Assembly (NCBI GenBank): GCA_018398765.1
Contig: JAHBMJ010001214.1
Location: forward strand, 1 to 33,619
Length of the DNA: 33,619 bases
DNA from: Chromera velia
Taxonomy: Eukaryota > Sar > Chromeraceae
Reading direction: 5' to 3'
Shown here: in pieces, positions 1 to 8,728 of the stretch
How the letters are laid out: each line of letters begins with the position of its first letter
How positions within the stretch are numbered: the stretch's first letter is position 1
Position numbers and translations under genes: made by a program
Notes under the pieces: model-generated
Told to the model about the DNA's origin: nothing
Database searches by the model: none
What the model saw: only the letters and a program-made list of their open reading frames with translations

Positions 1-273
1 GTTTTTTCTGCACCAAGCAGCTAGAGAGAGTCTAGAGAGGCGAACTGACGTCTCCTAGGTGAGTTGGATGGGGTTCAGAAGCGGGAAGAAAGGAAGGCAA
101 GGCTCTTTTCTCCTTTCCCCATACAAGGCCAAAATCGTGCAGTGTGGGCAGCGGGGTCCGGTTTGATTAAAACCCCCCTCATGTCCCGCCCGTCCACGTC
201 CGTGCGTAAGTTTACTGTTTATAAAATGTTATAAAAAGTTATCCTTTAGAACCTTTTTCATAGAACTTAGTAA

Positions 274-557
274 GGTATGTGCTAGGGGTGATCCCAATAG
301 TTTTAAATTTTTAAATAAAGTGATATATGAAACACCCCCACTTTAACTCTAAACTCTATAGTTTAAACTTTAAAATTTTTCCTTTAAACACTTTTAAACT
401 ACCTTGCAAAGAACGCTAGAAAAGAGATGTTTTCTTTCAGTTCTAATTCTAACTTTTCTTCTTTAAGTGTTTTAAAGTTTTAAATTATTTATTTAAAGTG
501 AAATCATTGTTACTTTAATGTAAAAAATATATATTCGGATCACCCCTACGGTACGTG
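274..557. mobile_element. Non-autonomous hAT-like MITE with target-site duplication
   Basis: A 268-bp AT-rich segment (282-549) is bounded by inverted termini. TAGGGGTGATCC lies at 283-294 and its exact reverse complement at 537-548. Directly outside are near-identical 8-mers, GGTATGTG (274-281) and GGTACGTG (550-557), which read as an 8-bp target-site duplication with one change. Eight-bp duplications and termini of the form (C/T)AGGGGTG are typical of hAT-superfamily elements. The inside has no credible ORF, so this would be a non-autonomous copy mobilised in trans. The superfamily call is an inference; the inverted and direct repeats are seen directly. Confidence 0.65.
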
Positions 558-2081
558 ATAGTAAGCTAGCTATTAAATCAGACTTTAAAATTTAGCTTAC
601 TTTAGCCTGAGAAAACTCTATATTCAGTCTAGCACTAAGTAAGCCTATGACTCACCTTTAGAAAAATTTTTCTTAGAAAAGTTATTGTTTTTTCAAGCCT
701 AAAAATTGCGCTTGAATTGCAAAAATTTAATATTATATAAAAAATTAAGTAAAAATGAGAATTAATGAATACTTAATTATGTAGGTGCATGTATGCATAC
801 TAGTATGCATATGTGACGCTTATGGATCTTGGCCCAGATTGTTTTTATTCTAGTTTTTATTGTACTGTAAATTATACACAGACTCACAGAAAAATAGAGG
901 CCGGGGGGTAGGTGGGGGGGGCATTGTCCGACCATATCAGATAAAGAGGGAGACATGCGGGAGACACAGACCGAGAGACAGGGAGGGACTCAAAGAGAAT
1001 CAGGGCGACCGGCAGATGCGGGCAGATCGAGTCAAACGTTAACATGAGCACGAAATAGGCTTGGAAATAGCACGTGACGAGCCATCTGAGGCCCATCTCT
1101 ACGCACTGTAGAATGCACACAAACAGGCGGACAAAGAGAGAAACAGATTGCCGGCCGGGGCAGAAGCAGATGTAAGGTGAGATTGATTCCCGGGAACAAA
1201 CACACACGCTGACACTGCTCTGATGGTCACACACTGAGACGGTGACACTCTGATGTACACCGACGCTCAGACAGATACAGAGACTCTAGTTTACAACAAA
1301 TCCAAGGACATTTCAGCTAGTCTGGGAGTCTAAAAAAACAGGCAGCAAAAGCGTCAACAAAAAGAATTCAGTGCTCACGAGAGAGTAAGAGGTGGTTGGG
1401 GGGATTCATCAAGTTGGGCAGACAAGCTCTGGCAGAAACACAGGGGTCATAACATTAGAAGGTGTGTGAGTGAGGCAGTGAGTGAGTGAGTGAGTGAGTG
1501 AGTGTGTGTCAGTGTGTGTGTGAGTGAGTGAGTGTGTGTGTGTGTGTGTGCAGAAAGGGAGATAGAAAAGACAGAAGGACCGAAGATAGCGATGACCCGC
1601 CCGAGCTGCCGCATGATACGGATTGAGTGGGGGTGAGTGGTGTGTGTGCAGCACTGCAAATCGAAAAACAGTCGGCACGGCAGATCAGTCTGTGCATGGA
1701 TGTGTTATCGTGCAATGCTTAACCTTAGGTGGTTGCATGGGAGTGAGAACAGGCCTGCGGAGTTGCCAGTGTGGGGGAAGAAAGGTGCTCTCCAAAGAAT
1801 CAGCGGCAGGAAAGGGAAGGGTAAATTAACGGAAAGGGGGCTGTGGAGCTCGGATGTCTTGAGGGGGTGGACTTCTGATGCCATGCAGGAACATGCATCA
1901 ACAGAGGGAGAGCAAACACAAAGGGATGCGAGATATGGATTTTCAGTCTTTGAGCGCATTTAAATCAGATTCTTCTCTAGAGTCTTCCTGCCAGCTTTAG
2001 AATCCTTCATCAGATACCTGAATTCATTTACTTAAATTACTCTCCTCCCTATAGTCTCCACTTTTGCGTCGTCGGATTGCG
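558..2081. other. Spacer, AT-rich then repeat-bearing, no supported gene
   Basis: Positions 558-880 are AT-rich and include a perfect 20-nt palindrome at 792-811 centred on ACTAGT. From about 880 to 2081 the composition is more balanced, and the short ORFs on both strands resemble no protein family and show no repeated domain or splice-supported continuity. The 3' untranslated region of the minus-strand phosphatidyltransferase should lie at the right end. Confidence 0.5.
1465..1556. repeat. (TGAG)n/(TG)n microsatellite
   Basis: A run of GTGAGTGA units grades into TG repeats. On the minus strand it yields His/Thr/Ser-rich spurious ORFs. It has no coding meaning. Confidence 0.9.
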
Positions 2082-2930
2082 TTACCGTGATCTCCGTAGG
2101 TGATTCAGATCTCGTTGGAGCACCCCTTCAAGCCACCTTCCGATGAGGTAAAGTTCGCATATCAAACAAAGACCACGACCGCACCCAAGCGCCAACCCCA
2201 CCCCGGAGTGTCTCACAAAGTACAGCAACACGCAGCCGGCCGAAGAGGAGAAGCACTCGTCCAGAGCATCTCCAGAGGGCAGAGAAGACGCAGATCGGAT
2301 GTAAAACCATGCAGGTAAAAACATGAGACCAGAGATTGCAACGAGACCCAAGGGTGATCGGAAGTGATTCGCCATAATTGCCCTGAGGAAGGCCGGAGAG
2401 CTTGCGAAGGACTTTTGTTTCCATCCGTCTCGTTCGCTTGATGTGGCTGCAAAGGTCAGCCATTCGACCAAAATAAAAAGAGGCCCCAAGACTTTTGGCT
2501 CCACCCGCATCCACAGCATATGCCTCGCCATGTTGTCAACAGTGATGTCCAAGATAGAGCCGAACTCGCTGCATTCGTTGAGAGCACGAGCTGCCGCACC
2601 TGCATAAGCACGCGTGCAGTCATCAGCGTAAACAAAAGAACCACGATGCAGGGCAGAGCGCGTGAAAGAGAAGATCCGCAGCATCGAATAAATACGCGGC
2701 CCACCGTCAAGCCAATCCAGCGCAAAGGAGAACATGTAGAGAGGAAGAAAATACCACCAAGAGGAGTACCGATAGAATGCCGCCAAGTTGACCAAAATGC
2801 GTACGTAGCATATTAAATTGGGGGTGTATGTGAGAGGATGACGCTCGATCTGAGGCCTCACTGTCACTGGCCATCCATCACTCTTCTTTCCGTGATGCTT
2901 TCGTTCTCTGTGACTGCCACCGCCCTGCAT
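2082..2930 (-). CDS. CDP-alcohol phosphatidyltransferase, probable phosphatidylinositol synthase
   Basis: The model is two exons, 2930-2705 and 2599-2082, joined over a 105-nt intron to give 247 aa. Splicing creates the complete family signature DG(x)2AR(x)8G(x)3D(x)3D, with D75-G76, A79-R80, G89, D93 and D97. These residues bind the divalent metal and CDP-lipid and carry catalysis. Just before it, TPNLICYVRI resembles the PNLIGYxRI stretch of eukaryotic PI synthases. The downstream spacing from the conserved Trp to the Leu-Arg pair matches human CDIPT as I recall it. Several hydrophobic segments suggest an ER membrane protein that joins CDP-diacylglycerol and inositol. The final motif is VDN where PI synthases usually have TDR, and the second helix region is about nine residues short, so another CDP-alcohol substrate remains possible. 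The ATG at 2930 is the first plausible start, but the N-terminus is not proven. The gene is divergent from the methyltransferase to its right. Confidence 0.75.
   Translation of the reverse strand: MQGGGSHRERKHHGKKSDGWPVTVRPQIERHPLTYTPNLICYVRILVNLAAFYRYSSWWYFLPLYMFSFALDWLDGGPRIYSMLRIFSFTRSALHRGSFVYADDCTRAYAGAAARALNECSEFGSILDITVDNMARHMLWMRVEPKVLGPLFILVEWLTFAATSSERDGWKQKSFASSPAFLRAIMANHFRSPLGLVAISGLMFLPAWFYIRSASSLPSGDALDECFSSSAGCVLLYFVRHSGVGLALGCGRGLCLICELYLIGRWLEGVLQRDLNHLRRSR
2600..2704 (-). other. 105-nt frame-preserving intron inside the catalytic motif
   Basis: The donor GTGGGC begins at 2704 and the acceptor ends TTATGCAG at 2600. The length is a multiple of three and there is no in-frame stop, so the unspliced transcript stays open but carries 35 extra residues directly after the DG of the catalytic motif. 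Only removal restores the canonical motif spacing, which is the main evidence for this intron. Confidence 0.85.
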
Positions 2931-3688
2931 ATTTGGCCGCCGCTATGAAGTTGACAAATGGGGGCGTCTCTGCCGTCTCCTCAAGTTATTGATCACCCCT
3001 GCAAATGAATGGCTAGCGTTAATTCGGTTGAGGATCGGGAAGTTGAATTCCAACGTAAGAAAATTGTACTCCAGCAACCTACTGAAGCGACACAATGAGA
3101 AGGTCTGGGGGAGATCGATCTGCCATGATCGAAGCCTGTCCACGAACGATCTGCATGGCCTGACTCTGCATGGGTCATTGGATGGTCATTGGACTGGTGA
3201 TGACTGCATGGTGGCCGCGAGAGAATCCGCCGCGCGCGTGCATGCATGGCGCCGCCGCGCGCGCAGTTCGCGGGGCCGCGCGGGCCATCGATCGCGACCT
3301 TGTCAGATCTTGCATGGCATGCAGCCGTCTCCTGTTGCACTGGCCAACAGATGACTATCAGTGACTGCCTCCTCCGATTTACTCCATGAGTCGCCTTTGC
3401 CTTTGATCTCATTACTCATTTTGTTGAAAGCTTGCTCCTCACCCAAGGCTTTTCCAAAGTTCTTGTGGAGTTACCGTGGTTGTGCGATCCACTGTCGGAC
3501 GGAGGTGTTGGCTTGTGGTGCGCCTTTTCCCAAAGTAGCGCTCGACTTCGGAGGTGGCACGTTTTGTCGATCGAGATTCCGTTGTCTGTGAGAGTGACTT
3601 TGACGTTGTGTGCCTTCCTGATACTGAAAGCCTTGTGCGGTCCTGTACCAGGCTCGAAAGAAATTTGTTGCTTTTCATTTTTCTTCGC
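2931..3688. promoter_or_regulatory. Divergent intergenic region with CpG-dense core
   Basis: This 758-bp spacer separates two divergent genes and must hold both 5' ends. A core at about 3213-3300 is dense in CG dinucleotides (runs such as CCGCCGCGCGCG) and carries a TGCATGCA octamer at 3239-3246. It stands out from the flanking DNA. A frame open upstream of the methyltransferase ATG could begin at a GTG at 3554, but nothing supports translation there. Promoter function is inferred from position and composition. Confidence 0.4.
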
Positions 3689-4651
3689 ATGATGTTGCCG
3701 ACAACAGTCATTTGTCTGTTCTGTGTGTTAGCGTCGTTCTGCCGCGCAGCGGCCGACGGGATCAGTCCAACGTGGGTACATAACAGCACAGCGGCAAAGG
3801 AATCGGCCGAAAAGATGTACGCGAAGACGATTCAGAAGAGGAAGACTCTCGTTGAGAACCTCCTCGGCCCCGGGGCGACAACGGCAGACATGCCGTGGTT
3901 GAAACCCTTCACCCTGGATTCGCCCAACATCCTTGTCACGCTGTACGAATTGTTTTCTCCTGGATACCCATGCCCTTTTGCCGAGAGGGTTGGTGTCCTT
4001 GGGGATGGGGGTAAGTGGGTGTGTGGGATGAAATATCTGGAGCTCGTCAAGGGGGCCGATTGTATCGTGTATTCATTCGGTGTTGCAAGTGACATTTCAT
4101 TTGAGCAAGAGATTCACGAGAGGACGCAGTGTCTGATCAGGACATTTGACATTGAGATTCCCAACAAGAATGTTGTAGAGGAAATGTCGAAGATGCCCAG
4201 GTTGGATTTCGTCCTCGGAGGTCTGGCAGTGCATGACCGGATACATATGAGTCATGCGGACTGTATGGAGGCAAGGGGGGGAGTTTGCAATGATCAGGAA
4301 AAATTTCAGGAAAGCAACTTCTTGAGCTTGCCCTCCATCATGAAGTTTTACGGGGACGAACACCTGTCTATTTTAAAGATCGACATAGAAGGCGCGGAAT
4401 GGGACGTGTTGGAATCTTTGCTGGCTGTTGAAGGCCAAGAGCTTCCCTTTTCGCAGCTGCTGGTGGAATTTCATCGAGAGACCCATCTGGTAGATGAGAG
4501 AAAGGCAGTGAAGGTGTTTGAGGGGCTGGAGAAGAGAGGGTTTAGAATCTTCAGCTCTGAAGCCAATCCATGGCATGCACTAAAGAATTACGAATTCTCT
4601 TTTGTGCATCCCGACAAAGCTCACGTGTTTGACATCCCTTGGTATGGCTGA
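3689..4651 (+). CDS. Secreted/lumenal METTL24/FkbM-type methyltransferase
   Basis: An uninterrupted 320-aa ORF. The ATG at 3689 was chosen because it places a clean signal peptide at the very N-terminus (hydrophobic core at about residues 4-17, then small residues before D23). A longer open frame upstream starts only at a GTG. Residues 105-112 read GDGGKWVC and about 129-135 SFGVASD, the glycine-rich AdoMet-binding part seen in METTL24-like proteins. Residues 230-238 read KIDIEGAEW, the strongly conserved DIEGxEW motif of FkbM/Methyltransf_21-type enzymes. The fold and AdoMet use are well supported; the substrate is unknown. The signal peptide suggests it works in the secretory pathway or outside the cell. 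It has no intron although its neighbours have several. Confidence 0.85.
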   Translation: MMLPTTVICLFCVLASFCRAAADGISPTWVHNSTAAKESAEKMYAKTIQKRKTLVENLLGPGATTADMPWLKPFTLDSPNILVTLYELFSPGYPCPFAERVGVLGDGGKWVCGMKYLELVKGADCIVYSFGVASDISFEQEIHERTQCLIRTFDIEIPNKNVVEEMSKMPRLDFVLGGLAVHDRIHMSHADCMEARGGVCNDQEKFQESNFLSLPSIMKFYGDEHLSILKIDIEGAEWDVLESLLAVEGQELPFSQLLVEFHRETHLVDERKAVKVFEGLEKRGFRIFSSEANPWHALKNYEFSFVHPDKAHVFDIPWYG

Positions 4652-4799
4652 TCAACTGCGATCCACGGACATGAATACATGCGCAGTGCTACAATGCGAC
4701 AACTCTTGCTTGTTGTAAGTGACCACTTTGACGGGATGAGAAAAAAAAATCAGTCGCTGTCCAGTCTGCCTGAAATGAATTTGGTGGTTACTCTCTTCT

Positions 4800-4806
4800 C
4801 TCTCCN

Positions 4807-4852
<46 letters not shown>

Positions 4853-4873
4853 TGTGTGTGTCTATGTATGTGT
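4800..4873. repeat. (CT)n(GT)n compound microsatellite
   Basis: A CT run, with one undetermined base at 4806, passes directly into a GT run about 150 bp after the methyltransferase stop codon. Confidence 0.95.
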
Positions 4874-5244
4874 GTATGACACTGTGTGTGAGTGCCAAAG
4901 GTGTGAAATCACAGGAAATGGCAGCAATATATTCATTCATATTCCATCAGTCACTGATCAGTGGACCATCACTTTTGAGACAAATTTTCTCAAACAACAT
5001 ATTCAGGAAATTGACTAGAATATCTAGGCGTCGGCTACAGAGAAAGAAAAGAAAAAAATCTAGAAAAAAATAAACGATTGGAAGAGATCTTTTTTTAAAT
5101 ATTTTTTATATAACCCCGGGCTTGAACAATAATTATAACAACACTTATGTACTACTAGGTGTACTAGCTTCTAGTAGCTTGTGTAACACATGAACAATTA
5201 ACGGCAAAACCCGGAACATCAATGCAATATTATACTGTATTATT

Positions 5245-5408
5245 ACAGACAGTGAAAATGAGATAATTCTGTCTGTAAAAGTCCGCGTGCAAAAGTTTTT
5301 AAAGTAAAATTTGCTGTTCCGCGTACGCAGATTTCACTAAAAAACTTTTGTACACGGCTTTTGCGCGCGGACTTTTACAGACGGAATTATCTTATCCTCA
5401 CTGTCAGT
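5245..5408. mobile_element. Fold-back (long inverted repeat) element, MITE candidate
   Basis: The left arm (5245-5295) and the reverse complement of the right arm (5358-5408) match at 45 of 51 positions. The loop is 62 nt. The shared core reads GTCTGTAAAAGTCCGCG and is far more GC-rich than the surrounding AT-rich spacer. Similarity extends a little into the loop (AAGTTTTT against AAAAACTT). No clear target-site duplication was found, so it could be a fold-back transposon, a degraded MITE or the template of a hairpin transcript. Confidence 0.6.
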
Positions 5409-6530
5409 GATAATAACTGCATGCATATAACACTTGTGCAACCTAGTGTGCAACACTTGAACAACAGTTGTTTGACTGAATTAAAAAGCTATGATAGTGA
5501 AAAAGAAAAAAAAAAAAGAAAAAAAGTAAATTCTGGGAGTAATTTTCATTAAAAAAAAAAAATACGGTCTCCAGGGCAAATTTTTTTTTTTTTTTTTGCT
5601 TTTTGATGATGACCTCCATCAAGATATGATAACCATATGCAACACCTTGGAACAGGAAAGCAACAGTTATATAATAGTGCAACAATATTCATTTATCATT
5701 ATAATAAAGAAATAACAGTATAACTAACAGTATAATAATACTTAAACAACACTTACTGATTCGTACAACACATCAACAACACTTAAACAACAAATTTTTT
5801 AGTTTAACATCAGAAAAAAAAACAAAAAACAAAAAAGTGAAAATGACCAATTTTTTTTTTTTTTAAAAAAATTACCCCTAGAGTAAATTATAAGAGTTTG
5901 GAGGGATTTTTTTTTTTTAAAAACCGACGTCTATAGAAGAATCTCAAGACTCAGTAAAAATGAATATATTTTGGTCTGAGGGAAGCCTAAAGCAGGCCGC
6001 GTGGGGTGCAGACTGAACGAGGAACTAAAGCCTCAGTAATGGGGTGCACCTTTGTCGTTCGCAGGGGCGACTTCTGGTAAAACGGCGACAGTGCTCTAGT
6101 AGAGCACTAGCTAGAGCACCAATCAAATTGCTATTACTATCACTATCGCTAGTACCTATACTATGGAGTAAGCGTAACTAGCAATCAAATCGATTTAGTA
6201 TAATCAATCGGCGTGACAATCGTGATCGAGTTTTAAAATGAGGTTGCCATCCCATTTAGTGGCCACATATACGATAGATCAGGCGACTTCTATGAATGTC
6301 TAGGTGAACATAGGTAAATGTTCAGTCGTGAAAATGAGGATTTTATACGTACACATTTCGACATATGCACTAGCATATGCATACATATGCATGTAGACGT
6401 ACTGTTCTGATAGAATCGCTCAAGGTTGTTTCAGCTTTCAACTTGAACCCCTCAATCACAGATGGTGCGCCAGCGGGTAACCAGCATCCACCTTCTTCCC
6501 CTCCTCACCGTCCGCAGGTAAGACTCATGC

Positions 6531-6954
6531 CTACAGGTTGATGGCGAAGAGGTTGGAGTGGGAGAGGGGATCGTCTCCAGTAGAGCATCGGCATGCATCG
6601 GCCACTGCACCGGCCAGCACAGTCCACGCCTCAGTATGGCCGCGTTGATACACGATAGGGGCAGCCGTCTCCTCTATAATGCCCTTAGACGGGTCGGCGC
6701 GCCCCTCCTGGAGCAGTACCCACACCGTTTCTATGTGGCCGTTAAAAGCAGCAGAGCCCAGGTGGTACCAACAGCCGGTTTCGGACTCCAGAAAAGCTCC
6801 ACAGATGTTGGGGTTCGTACCGGCTGCGGGATTGAGCAAAGAGAGTTGGGGGACGTGAGGGAGTCAACTTCACGTGAAGAAATGAAAGGAGTATCTGTAG
6901 AGCATGCGAGATCAGGCACGTACACCTCTTTTCTCTCTCTCTCCTCTCTCCTTT

Positions 6955-7006
<52 letters not shown>

Positions 7007-7542
7007 TTTTCCCTCTCTCTCTGAGACTCTTCTCTCTCTCTCTGTCTCTGTCTCTGTCTCTGTCTCTCTCACTTCCCTTTCCCACCCCACCCCCTTTTCT
7101 CTCTGTGCATGTGTTTGTGTGTGCATGTGCCACCTGTGAAAAAGACGCTCACTGCTTTGAATCACCCTTCTCAACAGCAAAAATAGATTGTTGTTCCACA
7201 GAGAAATTGAAAGAGGAATGAACTTTTGCTTACCTGCAAGAAGGGCCCTGACTGCTTCTGTGTACCCCATTTGAGAAGCGATGTGAAGGGGTGTCTTTCC
7301 TTTGTGATTGCACCTGTTTACCACCGCATTGCTTGTGTCAAAAGATAGGAGAGTCTGCAGAGTGTCTGACTGGTTGTACTGCGCTGCCATGTAGACTGCA
7401 GTCGCTCCATTGGTGTTAGCCTACGACAGCTCAGCCCTTCCCTTCTCGACCAGAGCACGGATCATCTCGACGTTCCCCAAGTAGGCGGCAGCTGCTAGAA
7501 GGTACAATCCATTGTGTGTCGGAATGGAAGTCTTGGCCCCCG
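6531..7542 (-). pseudogene. Degenerate ankyrin-repeat gene fragment
   Basis: Two minus-strand exons can be read, 7542-7234 and 6823-6531. The donor GTAAGC at 7233 and the acceptor CCCGCAG at 6824 join in phase to give LLAAGTNPNI, a normal ankyrin junction. Ankyrin features include KTPLHIASQMGYTEAVRALL in the first exon and LGSAAFNGHIETVWVLL in the second, about four to five repeats in all. The first exon opens at acceptor CTACGCAG. An in-frame TAG at 7423-7421 falls within the continuous repeat register, and the last repeat lacks residues, so the gene looks decayed. If TAG is instead the end of an intron, the register would be an odd coincidence. Upstream exons were not found. The reading frame ends at TAG 6533-6531. 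Confidence 0.6.
6929..7076. repeat. CT-rich low-complexity tract in the ankyrin-gene intron
   Basis: Nearly pure CT with scattered TTT and GTCTCT units. It is GA-rich on the gene strand and lies inside the intron between the two ankyrin exons. It produces long Ser/Leu or Arg/Glu spurious ORFs on both strands. Confidence 0.95.
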
Positions 7543-8728
7543 CTGCGTAGAGGGGGGAGAAGAGGGCAGAAGTAAGTGAAGTATAACGTGGAAAAGGGTA
7601 GTGGACAGGGCGGCAGATCAGAGGGGCGAAAGCGAACTATGCACGAGAGGGACAAGCAGGTAAAAGGAGAAGTCAACAAACTGCAATTTAACTGGAGCTG
7701 CACATACGGAATAAGACAGATTAATTGATTGATTAGTATAAAATATCTTTATTTAATTGTATATAACTTTATACTCACTATTACCTAGACTATTACTCAC
7801 ACCAGAATTATAGCTCACATATAAAATACGTCAATTGTTGACTGAGTATCAAAGTAGTCACAGCTAAGAGAACTAGAAGATCAAACATCTGAAGATGGCG
7901 CAAAATTTATGCATTACAAGAAAAGTAATTTTACTTGAAATATCATGAACTGTCGTGTCAGTGTCGACCGCAAAAAGTTCTGAAAAAGCATGTGTGTTAG
8001 CTCGCTTGCAACTTGAAAAGGGAAGCTAGGTCCTCGAGCCTGCAGGCATTGTCATCCACATGCCGCAAAGAGCTTTGAAACTCACGTTGCAGCAAAATGC
8101 TGCCAGTAATGCTGTAAGGCGTCGATCAAATAAATCATTTGTCAGCTAACGGAGCGGAAAAACGGACGGGTAAAAATCTGATGGGAAATCTGTGAAGCAA
8201 GGGCAGATTCAAAATAAAAAATCTGGCGGCGATTCTGGCCCTTTCACTGGTGCTGGCTGATTAGTTGGAACAGCAGGACGTGCAGTCCTTGTTTCCTCTA
8301 CTCTCATGCAACCATACTTACTGTTGAATGCGAACAAGTCTCATTGTAATGGATCATCCAGAAAAAGTGTAAGAAAAAGATGGGTGGTACCAAAACAACA
8401 TTGAACCATGCACAAACAAAATGTTCTCCTCGGATTTGTCAGGATCAGTCGCTCGCTTGGAGCCACTCATGCAGTCCTTGCCTGTTCTCCCCCTTTCTCC
8501 CTTAATTTCCCACCCACCTGCACTCTCTTCCAGTCAATACAGCCTCAAGTGACTCCCGTCTTCTGCTGCCACGAAGACCCCCGAGACCCTTCTGGGTTGC
8601 CAGCGATTCGAGTCTGCATGCATGCACGGTGGGGAGTGAGGAAGGGGGGGGGCAACAGGGGAGGATGGGCCCTCATGCAAGGGGACAGAGGGATTCTCAA
8701 ATAGTCCTGCGAATGAAAAAAAAAATGT
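7543..8728. other. Spacer downstream of BBS7, no supported gene
   Basis: The stretch from about 7700 to 8260 is AT-rich and featureless. The right end should contain the BBS7 3' UTR. TGCATGCA octamers overlap at 8615-8626. Further exons of the ankyrin fragment may have existed at 7550-7700, but no ankyrin register is visible there. Confidence 0.4.

Larger units (their letters stand above)
4652..6530. other. AT-rich spacer without supported genes
   Basis: From about 5080 to 6420 the DNA is AT-rich with long A and T homopolymers (for example near 5505-5600 and 5840-5925) and short palindromes, including an 8-bp-stem hairpin at 6090-6108 and clustered CATATGCA words at 6360-6395. Short ORFs are lysine- or phenylalanine-rich homopolymer artefacts. 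The left end should hold the methyltransferase 3' UTR. Apart from the fold-back element described separately I see no gene. Confidence 0.5.

Noticed and set aside
3554-3688. Upstream extension of the methyltransferase by 45 codons
   Set aside because: It starts at GTG and would bury the signal peptide; the ATG at 3689 fits better.
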